This document shows positions 47,073 to 56,568 of a stretch of 64,000 nucleotides of DNA, piece by piece (position 1 is the stretch's first letter; each line of letters starts with the position of its first letter). Origin of the DNA: Leptospira noumeaensis. GTDB taxonomy: Bacteria > Spirochaetota > Leptospiria > Leptospirales > Leptospiraceae. Below the pieces are notes generated by a model. It was not told where the DNA came from. It saw only the letters and a list, made by a program, of their open reading frames with translations, and did no database searches. The DNA is taken from the NCBI RefSeq assembly GCF_004770765.1, contig NZ_RQFK01000026.1:558001-622000 (forward strand), written 5' to 3'. Made by a program: the position numbers and the translations under genes.

Positions 47073-48086
47073 TCATTTCGTCATAGTTTTCATGAATTTG
47101 TGACGGTAGTAGATCATTTTTGCTCGGAATTGGCACCCAAACCCCGAAATCATCGAATCAAGCCTGTCAGCCTTACTTTCATTGCGTTCTTCAGCAATCC
47201 GGATGTATCGGTTGTTGGGTTCGATGGCCTCGGAAAATTCCCTTTTGTTCCAGTCCACATAACGCCAGGCACTGAAACTATGGTTCACTCCCACCTTTTC
47301 ATCGATGGTTCCGAGGAGTTGGAATTTGGATTCACAGGGAGTCCGAAAGAAAATGTAACGATTGAAGAAATACAAAATGGTGCGGTGGGGATTGGCATCG
47401 AGAACCGATCGGAAATGATCCCGCATTTCTTCTACAGTATAAAACAAATCAGGTCCAGAATTGGTACTACGAAAGATCACCGGTGAAAATTCATTCGGTG
47501 TGTAGATCCTTGTGAGGACTCGAATGTATTCAGGGTCGTCCAATCGGTAAGGTATTTCGTTGAAAGCAAAAGGAAAAGGATCTCTTTCCGTCATATGGAT
47601 TTCTATATAACGAGTGTGATCGTATTCCGGGTCATTGATGTCGGTTGCCACAATTTTTTTGATGTACCTTGAAAGAAACTGGTCTTCGTACAAATCTCTA
47701 ACCGTAACAGCACCTTCTTCATACAAAATGGCACTTCCAAAATCAATAAAACTCGCACCATCTAACAGTCGCCCAATGGAACCATATTGATGATGTAAAA
47801 TTCGATTCCGAAAGATCGATCTCAAAATCAAATTATGATCATACAATCGTTTGCGACCCGATCGTTGTTCCACCACCGTATTTTTTGTTTTTTTTACTTT
47901 ATAATAATGGATATGATTGGCGAGACCAAATCGTAATTTCTCGAAAGCATGATTCTCTAATACGCGTCTTTCATCTTCTTCGTTTTCGATGATGGTTGTT
48001 TCTGCAGAAAGTGCAAAATGAAATCCAAACAAAAGTATCCAAACAAAAATACTAAAAAGAATTTTCAAACTTTTGATGACTATCAA
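47073..48086 (-). CDS. Exported protein of unknown function
   Basis: The product is 337 residues from TTG 48086. The longest open reading starts at TTG 48212 inside the loop of the nuoI terminator and is unlikely. The chosen start gives a clear signal peptide (IVIKSLKILFSIFVWILLF ending ALSA). Motifs seen: DGASFIDFGSAILYEEGAV, IVATDINDPEYD (methyltransferase-like but incomplete) and NPHRTILYFFNRYIFF. I cannot assign a family. No Shine-Dalgarno supports the exact start. Confidence 0.55.
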   Translation of the reverse strand: MIVIKSLKILFSIFVWILLFGFHFALSAETTIIENEEDERRVLENHAFEKLRFGLANHIHYYKVKKTKNTVVEQRSGRKRLYDHNLILRSIFRNRILHHQYGSIGRLLDGASFIDFGSAILYEEGAVTVRDLYEDQFLSRYIKKIVATDINDPEYDHTRYIEIHMTERDPFPFAFNEIPYRLDDPEYIRVLTRIYTPNEFSPVIFRSTNSGPDLFYTVEEMRDHFRSVLDANPHRTILYFFNRYIFFRTPCESKFQLLGTIDEKVGVNHSFSAWRYVDWNKREFSEAIEPNNRYIRIAEERNESKADRLDSMISGFGCQFRAKMIYYRHKFMKTMTK

Positions 48087-48185
48087 TTGGTTTACAAATT
48101 CTATATAAGAAAAACTGTATTTGGATTTTTGAATCAAAGAAAGTGAATTCACGGAAGTTATAATAAAGTTGGTATTACTAAAAAA

Positions 48186-48221
48186 ACCCGGTATTGATTC
48201 TTTAAAAAACAAAAACCGGGT
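48186..48221 (-). terminator. Terminator after nuoI
   Basis: ACCCGGT (48221-48215 on the minus strand) and ACCGGGT (48192-48186) pair and are followed on the minus strand by a run of T residues. It ends the nuoG-nuoI transcript. Confidence 0.8.
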
Positions 48222-48247
48222 GATCTGATCAAAAAGAAAAAATAAAC

Positions 48248-48775
48248 TTAATTCCTTTGGCCGAGAATTGATCCGCCAGTTTTTTCCATCATTCTTTCTT
48301 TGGTTAAAAATAAATCTTCACGGTTGTCGGCAGCCATTTCCCCAGTTCCATCTAGGTAAATCGCACCCTTAGGACAAGCCTCCTCGCAAAGACCACAGAA
48401 AATACATCGGAGTAAGTTGATTTCAAACTTCTTAGCAAACTTATCTTCTGGGTGAAGGTGTTGACGATCCGAAGGAACTTCTGCCGCTTCGATATGAATC
48501 GCGTTGGCCGGACAAATCCACATACAACAAAAACAAGCCGTACATCTTTCCCGACCTTTTTCATCTCGTTTCATGGAGTGCATTCCACGAAACCGAGTCG
48601 AATACTGACGTTTTTTATCAGGATATTCGATGGTCACTTGTTTGTTGAACAAAGCTACCTTAATGAAATGTTTCAGCGTGATCCAAAGGCCTTTGCCTAT
48701 GGACCAAAAATAGAACTTCTCATACCAAGAAAACTGGTGTTTTTTGGCGACGTTGACTACATTAACGGTTCCCAA
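48248..48775 (-). CDS. nuoI: NADH-quinone oxidoreductase subunit I
   Basis: The product is 175 residues and carries two [4Fe-4S] clusters (N6a, N6b) between the peripheral and membrane arms of complex I. The ligands are [12 protein letters not shown] and [12 protein letters not shown]. The upstream [19 protein letters not shown] is the family's typical N-terminus. A TTG start at 48775 is preceded by GGAGG at 6 nt, so it is well supported. The start lies inside the end of nuoG (14-nt overlap). The other nuo genes are not in this window. Confidence 0.93.
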   Translation of the reverse strand: MGTVNVVNVAKKHQFSWYEKFYFWSIGKGLWITLKHFIKVALFNKQVTIEYPDKKRQYSTRFRGMHSMKRDEKGRERCTACFCCMWICPANAIHIEAAEVPSDRQHLHPEDKFAKKFEINLLRCIFCGLCEEACPKGAIYLDGTGEMAADNREDLFLTKERMMEKTGGSILGQRN

Positions 48776-50210
48776 CGGATGCCTCCACTTTTTCAGTTAA
48801 CTTTTGGAAAATCAAATTCACAACACCAGCAGACGATTCTAATCCCTTGATTGGATTCATTGACTGTTCAAAGTTTTGTTTGAGCCCGGTTTTATTGGTA
48901 AAACTACCTGCCGATTCTGCAAAAATTTGAATTGGTGCCGCCAAACTTGCGTTTTTCGCTGCATCTGTCAAATTGGTATCAAAAACAATCACTTTAGATG
49001 GATCAATTCCTTCAGGAATGGATTCCTTCAAAACAATCACCAAATCAATGACACCGGACTTAACAGCACTGATGATTCCAGAAATTCCTGAAGTTGTAGT
49101 GATACCTAAGTCGACAGCTCCTTTTGTATTCGGGTGGTTGTCTTTTGTGAGTAAAAAATCCACTTGTTCGGTATCTTTGTTTTGAGCCTCGATCACACGT
49201 GATTCCCATTGGATGGACTTACCACCTAACTCACGTGATATCAATTCAAAACCTTTTTTCAAAGATTCTAACGTTTCATTGGATTCATGGGCTCCGCCCA
49301 AAACGACAATGGACTTAGCTGCTTTCATTCGATCCGCGATTTTAGAAAGAACTTCTTTTGATGTAGAAGGATTACCAGCTTCCAAATAACTATGGAGGCG
49401 ATTTTCATTCATCCAATCCAAATCAAATCTGCCTTTGTCACAAAGGAAAAACATACCTTGGTCATAGTTCTCACGAACCATATAACGATACATTTTATTG
49501 TCTCGCACATTCGTTGTTACATTACAACCAGTGGAACATCCATGACATACCGATTTATGTGATTTGTACCACCAAACTCGAGACTTAAACAATGTTTTAT
49601 TATTAAGGAGTGCTCCAACAGGACAAATATCCGCCAAAGCGCCTTGGTAGTTATGATCGATTGGTTCTGACTTGGCAAGACCAATGATGGAATGGTTTCC
49701 TCGTTCAAAAAGACCAAGATTGGACTCACCCACCTTTTCCTCTTCAAAACGAACACAACGATAACAAACAATACAACGATTATGATTGATGATGAGATTG
49801 GTTCCAATCTCTTCTTGTGGAATATTTCGTTTATCAAATTCAAATCTGGAATGTCCAGAACCAGAACCAAATGCGTTGTCTTGCAAACGACATTCTCCAG
49901 CTTTATCACAAACAGGACAATCTAACGGGTGATTTGCGAGTAAAAATTCCATTGTACCAGCACGAGCTTCTATCACTCGGTCTGATTTAGTAACAATTCC
50001 CATTCCTTCTTTTACAGGAGTATTACATGCCGCTTGTAAACGCGGAACACCCTCAATTTCAATCAGGCACATGCGGCACATACCAACAATGCTGAGTGCT
50101 GGGTGGTAACAAAAGTAAGGGATTTCGACTCCTACTTCTTTTGTGGCGTCGATGAGGTTTTTCTTTTCGTCGACTTCGTATTCGACTCCGTCTATCTTTA
50201 TCTTAACCAA
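48762..50210 (-). CDS. nuoG: NADH-quinone oxidoreductase subunit G, short form
   Basis: The product is 482 residues. The ligands are complete for N1b ([15 protein letters not shown]...ACNTP), N5 ([15 protein letters not shown], His ligand) and N4 ([10 protein letters not shown]...DICPVGAL). A CxxCxxxC/CDKGRF set (CHGCSTGC) could hold the N7 cluster. The molybdopterin-like C-terminal domain is much shorter than in E. coli NuoG (908 residues), ending near residue 480. It starts with TTG, preceded by AGGGGG at 8 nt. It is coupled to nuoI. The short form looks intact rather than broken, because the stop follows in frame with no sign of a frameshift. Confidence 0.88.
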   Translation of the reverse strand: MVKIKIDGVEYEVDEKKNLIDATKEVGVEIPYFCYHPALSIVGMCRMCLIEIEGVPRLQAACNTPVKEGMGIVTKSDRVIEARAGTMEFLLANHPLDCPVCDKAGECRLQDNAFGSGSGHSRFEFDKRNIPQEEIGTNLIINHNRCIVCYRCVRFEEEKVGESNLGLFERGNHSIIGLAKSEPIDHNYQGALADICPVGALLNNKTLFKSRVWWYKSHKSVCHGCSTGCNVTTNVRDNKMYRYMVRENYDQGMFFLCDKGRFDLDWMNENRLHSYLEAGNPSTSKEVLSKIADRMKAAKSIVVLGGAHESNETLESLKKGFELISRELGGKSIQWESRVIEAQNKDTEQVDFLLTKDNHPNTKGAVDLGITTTSGISGIISAVKSGVIDLVIVLKESIPEGIDPSKVIVFDTNLTDAAKNASLAAPIQIFAESAGSFTNKTGLKQNFEQSMNPIKGLESSAGVVNLIFQKLTEKVEASVGNR

Positions 50211-50221
50211 AGAACAGGCCC

Positions 50222-50243
50222 CCTAGGTTTGATTAGACCTAGG
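50222..50243. promoter_or_regulatory. Hairpin at the 5' end of nuoG
   Basis: CCTAGGT (50222-50228) and ACCTAGG (50237-50243) form a 7-bp stem with an 8-nt loop. On the minus-strand RNA it lies directly before the Shine-Dalgarno (AGGGGG) of nuoG and its TTG start, partly sharing its bases. It may limit ribosome access. On the plus strand it is followed by CTTTTGTTTTTG, so it could also terminate plus-strand readthrough. Confidence 0.55.
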
Positions 50244-50264
50244 TCTTTTGTTTTTGTCAAACCT

Positions 50265-51005
50265 TCATTTTGAAATTATATTTACCTCAGAAAGATAGGA
50301 GTACGGCTGTAAATCCACTACATGATTATTGAAGAACTCAGAATCCAAAAACAAGGAACTGGCTCGGATATTGGTCTGTTTGAGTATTTTTGCAATGAGA
50401 TCATCCAAAACTTGTAAGGATCGAACTTCATAAAAGAAGGTGTTATCGAGATTGATTCTCAAATTGGTGAATGTCCCTCGGCCTCCAAGAGATAACATAA
50501 ACCGGTCATAGATCTCTTCTAAGGCTTTTTTACCAGGACAACCCTTAATCTCCAAAAGCATTTGCGAAATGGAAAGTTCCGAGACATTGATCACCAAAGG
50601 ATATTCCTTTTTATCAATGATATTCTCTGGTTTTAACTGCAATACTTGTGCGATTTTTTCAAGAAGAGCTTGGTTGGCAATTGGTTTCAAAAGATAAGCT
50701 GTCACATGACTGAGAGCAGCTCTTCGCACTTGGTCTTTTTCACCAACAGCCGTCAACATGATGACAGGAGTCATCTTCAACATCTCTTTCCCTTTTTCTA
50801 AAAAACTAATTCCATCGAGATAGGGCATATTGACATCACTAATGACCAAATCATAAGTATTGTTTCTGATTTTACTAAGGCCAGACATCCCATCCACAAC
50901 ATGAGTGACATCAAAGTTATATCTTTCCAAAGTATGTAACAGTAGTTTGGCACTACTTTCATCATCTTCGAGTAAAAGGACTTTATAAACTTTTGGACGG
51001 TTCAT
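50265..51005 (-). CDS. Response regulator with unknown C-terminal domain
   Basis: The product is 246 residues. Residues about 6-122 are a CheY-like receiver: acidic pocket LEDDES, phospho-acceptor Asp57 in ISDVNMP, MLTAVG and LLKPIA. The C-terminal 120 residues are not a known DNA-binding output; they contain VINVSELSISQMLLEIKG and FTNLRINLDN. It may signal through protein contacts. It lies 15 bp from aroC on the same strand and before nuoG. A partner kinase is not visible. Confidence 0.85.
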   Translation of the reverse strand: MNRPKVYKVLLLEDDESSAKLLLHTLERYNFDVTHVVDGMSGLSKIRNNTYDLVISDVNMPYLDGISFLEKGKEMLKMTPVIMLTAVGEKDQVRRAALSHVTAYLLKPIANQALLEKIAQVLQLKPENIIDKKEYPLVINVSELSISQMLLEIKGCPGKKALEEIYDRFMLSLGGRGTFTNLRINLDNTFFYEVRSLQVLDDLIAKILKQTNIRASSLFLDSEFFNNHVVDLQPYSYLSEVNIISK

Positions 51006-51020
51006 TTTATTAGATTACCT

Positions 51021-52157
51021 TTATTGTTCTGGAATCGAATCTAAATTAGCATATTTCATAAACCATTTTGGTTGTAATGCTCTTTGGTAAAGATAAGCAT
51101 CCACAAGCACAAGGTTTACCACAGCTTCCACAATGGGAACTGCTCTTGGCAAAACACATGCATCATGACGACCTTTCGCTTTTAAAATGGTTTCTTCTTT
51201 TTTATCGTTAATGGTTTTTTGTTCTAGTTTGATGGTAGAAGTAGGTTTGAAAGCCGCACGGAGAATCAAATCCATTCCGTTGGAAATTCCACCTTGGATT
51301 CCACCAGAATTATTAGTTCTTGTTTTTACTTTTCCAGTTCCTTCTTCAATATAAAATTCATCGTTGTGAACTCTTCCTGTTTGGCGAGTACCAGAAAATC
51401 CCGAACCCACTTCAAATCCCTTACACGCAGAGATTGATAATATTGCTTTTGCCAAATCGGCATCTAACTTGTCATAGACGGGATCACCTAGGCCAGGAGG
51501 TAAATTGCGAACCACAATTTTTACAACCCCACCCACAGAATCTCCTTCATCTCTAAGTTTACGAATGAGAACTTCCATTTCATCGTTCACAGATTGTTTA
51601 GGACATCTTGTTGGAAAATTATCTACAATATCTCTTGTCATAGGAAATTCAGATTCACCAATATTGGAATCAATTGGACCGATAGAATCCACCCAACCCA
51701 CTGTTGAGATTCCTAACTCGCGTTCTAAGATGACTCGGGCAAGGCCTGCGGCAGCAACTCTACCAATCGTTTCTCGAACTGAAGACCGACCACCACCCAC
51801 ATGGGCCCGGTGGCCATATTTTTCTGAATAAGTATAATCTGCATGAGAAGGCCGAAAGACATGGGCCATTTCATCGTAGTCACTCCCAATGGTGTTTTGG
51901 TTGTTCACTTTCATTAGGATCGGACTTCCCGTTGTTTTTCCTTGGAAAACACCTGATTCCACTACCATCCGATCCTTTTCATCTCTTGGAGTGGTGAGAT
52001 CATTTTGACCTGGTCTACGGCGCGTTAAATCTTTTTGGATTTCTTCTTCGGGAAAAGGCAAACCAGCTGGGACTCCATCCACAACCACACCGACGGAAGT
52101 TCCGTGGGATTCACCATAGGTAGACACTCTGAAAATTTTTCCCCAACTTGAAGGCAT
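51021..52157 (-). CDS. aroC: Chorismate synthase
   Basis: The product is 378 residues from ATG 52157, giving the normal start [20 protein letters not shown] longer reading to 52253 has an unrelated N-terminus. The flavin- and substrate-binding blocks are [43 protein letters not shown] and [17 protein letters not shown]. It makes chorismate from EPSP, the last shared step of aromatic amino-acid synthesis. aroD is close by on the other strand, across the divergent TonB-like gene group. Confidence 0.96.
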   Translation of the reverse strand: MPSSWGKIFRVSTYGESHGTSVGVVVDGVPAGLPFPEEEIQKDLTRRRPGQNDLTTPRDEKDRMVVESGVFQGKTTGSPILMKVNNQNTIGSDYDEMAHVFRPSHADYTYSEKYGHRAHVGGGRSSVRETIGRVAAAGLARVILERELGISTVGWVDSIGPIDSNIGESEFPMTRDIVDNFPTRCPKQSVNDEMEVLIRKLRDEGDSVGGVVKIVVRNLPPGLGDPVYDKLDADLAKAILSISACKGFEVGSGFSGTRQTGRVHNDEFYIEEGTGKVKTRTNNSGGIQGGISNGMDLILRAAFKPTSTIKLEQKTINDKKEETILKAKGRHDACVLPRAVPIVEAVVNLVLVDAYLYQRALQPKWFMKYANLDSIPEQ

Positions 52158-52216
52158 ATACGGACAATGAAAATGGAGATTGCATTCTCTCCAATAAAGT
52201 TTTTCATGAACTTGGA

Positions 52217-52714
52217 ATGCACATTCTCTTTGAAGGTCCGAAATATAAGGCATTACTCATTGCTTTTGGATCTCATCTATTCTTAGTTTTGGCCCTCGTT
52301 AGCTATAACCTTCAAAGTGACATAGATTCGCCACTCCTCCACCTGACAGAAGGAGGAGCTGTTTCTTCCATCCGATTACAATTTTCTTCCGGATTTGGAA
52401 ATACCACAACCTCATCGGCGGCAAATGCTTCCGAGGTGGACGGTACCAAAACCTGGGAAGACGAAATCACCGAATTTCAAAATTGTCTGAGTTATCCAGC
52501 TCTCGCCTTGGAACAAAAATTAGAAGATGTTTGCGCGTACAAACTTACGATCAAAGAAGATGGTTCTCTGGAAAAAATTGCAGTGGTCACCCCATGCAGG
52601 TATGAGGTCTTTGATTTACAGGTGCGTCGGCAACTCGCCGATTGGCAGTTTCAATATTCCAAAGGTAAAGAATTTGTTCTACCCATTAGGTTCCGCTTAG
52701 ATGTCCGAGACTAA
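52217..52714 (+). CDS. TonB-C-like protein
   Basis: The product is 165 residues from ATG 52217; an in-frame TTG start at 52148 would overlap the aroC start. A single N-terminal membrane segment ([20 protein letters not shown]) is followed by a Ser/Thr-rich linker and a TonB-like C-terminal domain ([18 protein letters not shown] and [14 protein letters not shown]). The Pro-rich stretch of full-length TonB is missing. It may contact an outer-membrane partner. The stop overlaps the start of the NusG-like gene by 14 nt. Confidence 0.75.
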   Translation: MHILFEGPKYKALLIAFGSHLFLVLALVSYNLQSDIDSPLLHLTEGGAVSSIRLQFSSGFGNTTTSSAANASEVDGTKTWEDEITEFQNCLSYPALALEQKLEDVCAYKLTIKEDGSLEKIAVVTPCRYEVFDLQVRRQLADWQFQYSKGKEFVLPIRFRLDVRD

Positions 52715-53240
52715 CCCCCCCATAGAAGAGAGTGCTTGGTACATTGTGTATACAAAACCAAGAGCGGAAAAAAAACTCAGTGAACTTCTAAAAAAATATC
52801 ATTTGGAGAACTATCTCCCCATCCGTAAAGAAAGGAAAAAATGGACCGACCGATTTAAATGGATCCATGTCCCAATCCTACCTTCTTATATTTTTGTTCA
52901 TATTGTCTTCTGGAGAGATAAAAATAAAGTCCTCCAATTACCGGGTTCTCATCATTTTGTATTTCATAAGGGTCAACCTGCTACCGTATCTCAGGACGAT
53001 TTAGATATTTTAGAAGAAGGCCTTAGAAAGTATGCTGATTCCTTAACGGTACGTCCTGAATCCGTTTTAGAAAAAGGGAAAATGGTTCGAATCATCAGTG
53101 GGCCACTCCAAGGAAAAACAATGGAAATTTTAAAAGTTAAAAATAAAACCTTAGTGGTTCTAAGGATTCCAGGAGTTGAAACTGCGTTTTCTTATGAAAT
53201 CAAAGTGGATGATTTGGCCTGGGAGGAATTGCTCGTATGA
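52701..53240 (+). CDS. NusG-like (UpxY/RfaH-type) antiterminator
   Basis: The product is 179 residues. The NGN domain has SAWYIVYTKPRAEKKLSELL and a hydrophobic HVPILPSYIFVHI, and a KOW-like C-terminal domain with GKMVRIISGPLQGKTMEIL. It is shorter and more divergent than housekeeping NusG, matching the specialised UpxY/RfaH group that controls surface-polysaccharide operons. It is translationally coupled to the TonB-C-like gene and to kpsF (ATGA overlap). Its target operon is not in the window. Confidence 0.85.
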   Translation: MSETNPPIEESAWYIVYTKPRAEKKLSELLKKYHLENYLPIRKERKKWTDRFKWIHVPILPSYIFVHIVFWRDKNKVLQLPGSHHFVFHKGQPATVSQDDLDILEEGLRKYADSLTVRPESVLEKGKMVRIISGPLQGKTMEILKVKNKTLVVLRIPGVETAFSYEIKVDDLAWEELLV

Positions 53241-54211
53241 CAGAAAAAGATACTATATCAATCGTAAAACAAGCACTAGATGATGAAATTTCATCTCTCG
53301 TTCACTTTCGTGACAAACTTGATCCTTCCGTCAAAGATTGTATTGATCTCATTTTAAATTCCAATGGAAAAGTAATCGTCACAGGTGTTGGTAAGTCGGG
53401 TGACATTGCCAAAAAAATTTCCCATACACTTTCTTCTACAGGAACTTCTGCATATTTTTTACATCCAACAGATGCATCTCATGGAGATTCTGGAATTGTT
53501 GGGCCAGATGACGTGGTACTTGCCATTGGAAAAAGTGGGGAATCAGAAGAACTCAATTACATTCTTCCTACCCTTCGCAAAATTGGAGCAAAAATTGTTG
53601 GGATCACAGCAAACGCCAAATCAAAGTTAGCCTCCCTTTCCGACGTGGTCATCATTACCCCTGTTTTAAAAGAAGCCTGTCCTTTGGATTTAGCTCCCAC
53701 TTCCAGTACAACCATTGCTCTAGTTCTAGGTGATGCCATTGCCGTGGCTCTTATGGAACTAAAGAATTTTCAAGCCAATGATTTTGCATTATACCATCCA
53801 GCAGGAAGACTGGGAAAACGACTTTCTTTGTATCTATCAGATGTTATGCGAAAGGGAGAGAGAAATGCCTCTATTCCTTTAGATGCAAATCTTGAAACCA
53901 TTCTCAAAGAAATTACAGAGAAAGGGATCGGTGCTACAGGCGTTGTGGATTCAAATTCCAAACTAGTAGGTCTGATTACCGATTATGACATTAGAAAGTA
54001 CCTTACAAAAAATACACTTTCACCTTCGGTCACTGCTAAAGAAATGATGAATGCAAATCCAAATAGTTTCAGACCCGAAGAGAAGGCTTATGATGTTCTC
54101 ATCAAAATGGAAGGCCGCGAAAGACCTATCTCCGTGGCTCCTGTTGTGGATGAAAAGGGTTTATTTGTGGGGATGGTATCCCTTCACGATTTATTACAAA
54201 GAGGATTATAA
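53237..54211 (+). CDS. Arabinose-5-phosphate isomerase KpsF/KdsD
   Basis: The product is 324 residues. A SIS domain has VTGVGKSGDIAKKISHTL and HPTDASHGDSGIVGPDDVVLAIGKSGESEEL. Two CBS domains follow (about residues 205-320). It makes arabinose-5-phosphate for Kdo and lipopolysaccharide. The start overlaps the stop of the NusG-like gene. The family call is firm; the in vivo role in Kdo supply is inferred. Confidence 0.94.
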   Translation: MTEKDTISIVKQALDDEISSLVHFRDKLDPSVKDCIDLILNSNGKVIVTGVGKSGDIAKKISHTLSSTGTSAYFLHPTDASHGDSGIVGPDDVVLAIGKSGESEELNYILPTLRKIGAKIVGITANAKSKLASLSDVVIITPVLKEACPLDLAPTSSTTIALVLGDAIAVALMELKNFQANDFALYHPAGRLGKRLSLYLSDVMRKGERNASIPLDANLETILKEITEKGIGATGVVDSNSKLVGLITDYDIRKYLTKNTLSPSVTAKEMMNANPNSFRPEEKAYDVLIKMEGRERPISVAPVVDEKGLFVGMVSLHDLLQRGL

Positions 54212-54217
54212 ATTATT

Positions 54218-54934
54218 ATGCCAGATTCTTATAAAATCGTAGCTTCTGTTGGTGAAGATGACCTTCGCCATTTACAAAAAAAAGATGTAAAAGATGTCGA
54301 TGTCATCGAAGTCCGATTGGATCTTTTTTCTAGAAATTACATCCAAAAAGAAATGAAAAAAAAACTGAAGGCACTCGGTCTTCCCGTTCTATTCACATAT
54401 AGAAGAGCAGAAGATAGTAGTGTTAGGTCTTATGTAAAACTTTTCCATGAAGATGTGGAAGGAATTTTAAAAGATTTTAATGATAACGCCAACTATCTAG
54501 ACATTGAACTCAATCGTGAAGATACCATCTTTCGAAATTACGAAACTCTAAACTATAGAATCATTTATTCGTATCATTCTTTTAAAAAGTCTATCCTTGC
54601 CAATGAAATGACCAATTTCATAAACAAAGCAAAACCCGTTAAAAAGAAAAATCCAATTTTTAAGTTTGCGATCACACCGGAAGACATTGAAGAAACTGCA
54701 GATTTTCTAAACGATATCAAACTTTTATCTAAATCAAATACCATGATTGGAATTTGTATGGGTGAACTTGGCTTAATTTCGAGAGTGTTCGGTGATAAGT
54801 TTCATTCTACTTTCACCTATATGACACTCGGTGAACCAAAAGCCCCAGGCCAAATCTCCGTAGATACTTTTAAAAAACTACGCGCAGATTTGTTTAGAAG
54901 CCCAGGTTCTGGAAAAGATTCTAAAGAAGATTAA
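54218..54934 (+). CDS. aroD: Type I 3-dehydroquinate dehydratase
   Basis: The product is 238 residues. The barrel starts KIVASVGEDDLRHL and contains VIEVRLDLFSR, VLFTYRRAED, the histidine in YSYHSF, and the Schiff-base lysine in FKFAITPED. Late motif MGELGLISRVFG and TLGEPKAPGQIS match the type I family. It converts 3-dehydroquinate to 3-dehydroshikimate. It lies 6 bp after kpsF. Position near aroC is suggestive but the strands differ. Confidence 0.94.
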   Translation: MPDSYKIVASVGEDDLRHLQKKDVKDVDVIEVRLDLFSRNYIQKEMKKKLKALGLPVLFTYRRAEDSSVRSYVKLFHEDVEGILKDFNDNANYLDIELNREDTIFRNYETLNYRIIYSYHSFKKSILANEMTNFINKAKPVKKKNPIFKFAITPEDIEETADFLNDIKLLSKSNTMIGICMGELGLISRVFGDKFHSTFTYMTLGEPKAPGQISVDTFKKLRADLFRSPGSGKDSKED

Positions 54935-54940
54935 TCGATT

Positions 54941-56515
54941 TTAAGGTTTTACTTGGGCACTCACAGTTCCAGCTTTGGTGCCAATAAATTCTCGAAACGA
55001 AGAATCCTTCCATACCTCTTTAAAGTCTTTCTCTAAAGATTCAGATGTCCAATACTCTGGTTTTAAATCAGCCGCTAACTTAAACTGTTCTTTGGTTTTA
55101 GGAACGTCACCCTTTTTGGAATAACATCTAGCCAGTAGATAATGTCCCGAGGAGGAACCTGTTACTTTTTGAAGGATAGAAATGGCAGAGTCCACTTTCC
55201 CTGAATAAAAATAATTACGCCCACGATAGAACAAAAATTCCCGAGATTCTGCCCGAGTAGGATCTTTTTCTAAAACTGAAAAATAGGTTTCCGCTTTGTC
55301 AAAGGCATTCGTTTCCGTATAACGTCTTGCTAGTTTGATAAACCCAACTTGGTATTTTTCTGGAGTTTGTGTTAAATCTGAAAATTTAGAATCAATGAAT
55401 TCGGCATACTTAGCAAAACTTGCATCAAATTTTTTTGTTCTTTTGCCTGCCTCAAACATACAAACAAAACGAAACATATGAGATTCTACTTGGTTGGGAT
55501 TGAGTGATAAGGCTTTGTCGGCCGATGAAATACAATTTTCCCAATCCGATTTTTGTTCGTACAATCTTGCCAATGCCAAAAGGGGAGGATCTTTTTGTAA
55601 TTGTTTGTAAGCCTGTTGGAAAGATGTTTCCGCTTTATCAATCTCGGCTAACTTTTGGAAGGCAAATCCTTCATTCAAATATACATAATATAAAAATACA
55701 TTTGTATCTTTGGAAAACGGATTTTTTTTGGCCCGCTCAAAAGATTCTATCGCTGACTTAGGATCGTCCTGTCGTAATTTCACGATTCCTAGTTTGTAAT
55801 GGTATCTAGATCTGGACGGATTTTTTTCGATCAGGATTTTGAGGTTTGCTTCCGCTTTATCGTATTTTTTTTCCTCAAACAATGCCAAAACATAATCCCA
55901 ACGAACATCCTCTAGGTGAGGTTGGTTTGCCAAAATTGGTTCATAGGATTCACTTGGTTTCGTAGTTTCTCCTGATTCCGATACATCCTCAGTTTTTTTA
56001 GGATTATCCTTTTTGGTTTCCGAATGTTTTGTCTCAGTGGGTTTCGTTTCTACTTTTGTTGGGTGCGAATAAGAATGTGTGGATGAAGGATTTCCTTTGT
56101 TTCCAACAGCACGGTTGTAAATCTTTTGTACTTCTTCGTTTTTAGGATCATATTTCAGATAACGAGAAGAGTATGTTGCTGATAAATTCCAGTCTTGGTG
56201 GTAATTAAAAAATAATGCAAGTTTGAGAAGGACAGTTTTTCTTTGGTCTTTGTCCAAATCCAAATCGGCAGCCCTTCTAAAGTTTTGAATGGATTTGGGA
56301 TAATCTTTTTTATATTCATAGATATAACCCAAATACATATAAGCTTCACCGTCTTGCGGGTGTGAGTCGGCGTGTTTTGTAAATTTTTTAATCGCTTCGC
56401 CATAAGCTTTTTTTGAAAAAGCCTTTTTTCCTTCCTTCATCGCATCGCTATCAATCGCGAAGAGTGTAGGTTGAAAGATTACAAAGATAAAAACTAAGGA
56501 AAGATATTTCCGCAC
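54941..56515 (-). CDS. Exported TPR-repeat protein
   Basis: The product is 524 residues from GTG 56515; a TTG three codons earlier is also possible. The signal MRKYLSLVFIFVIFQPTLFA leads to TPR motifs (GEAYMYLGYIYEYKKDYPKSI, FYSSLATYS..., SRYHYKLGIVKLRQDDPKSAI). A low-complexity linker rich in Thr/Lys/Glu/Pro at about 150-195 separates two TPR blocks. It probably scaffolds periplasmic or envelope proteins. Partner is unknown. It is an isolated gene. Confidence 0.85.
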   Translation of the reverse strand: MRKYLSLVFIFVIFQPTLFAIDSDAMKEGKKAFSKKAYGEAIKKFTKHADSHPQDGEAYMYLGYIYEYKKDYPKSIQNFRRAADLDLDKDQRKTVLLKLALFFNYHQDWNLSATYSSRYLKYDPKNEEVQKIYNRAVGNKGNPSSTHSYSHPTKVETKPTETKHSETKKDNPKKTEDVSESGETTKPSESYEPILANQPHLEDVRWDYVLALFEEKKYDKAEANLKILIEKNPSRSRYHYKLGIVKLRQDDPKSAIESFERAKKNPFSKDTNVFLYYVYLNEGFAFQKLAEIDKAETSFQQAYKQLQKDPPLLALARLYEQKSDWENCISSADKALSLNPNQVESHMFRFVCMFEAGKRTKKFDASFAKYAEFIDSKFSDLTQTPEKYQVGFIKLARRYTETNAFDKAETYFSVLEKDPTRAESREFLFYRGRNYFYSGKVDSAISILQKVTGSSSGHYLLARCYSKKGDVPKTKEQFKLAADLKPEYWTSESLEKDFKEVWKDSSFREFIGTKAGTVSAQVKP

Positions 56516-56568
56516 GGATTCCAAACTAGTTGGAACCCATGGGAATGAAAGGGATTTTTGGAAAAAAG

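Noticed and set aside
48087..48212. N-terminal extension of the exported protein at 47073-48086
   Set aside because: The only start at 48212 is a TTG inside the loop of the nuoI terminator, and TTG 48086 gives a clean signal peptide without it.
52158..52253. N-terminal extension of AroC
   Set aside because: Chorismate synthases start close to the [17 protein letters not shown] block, so the extra 32 residues are upstream DNA.
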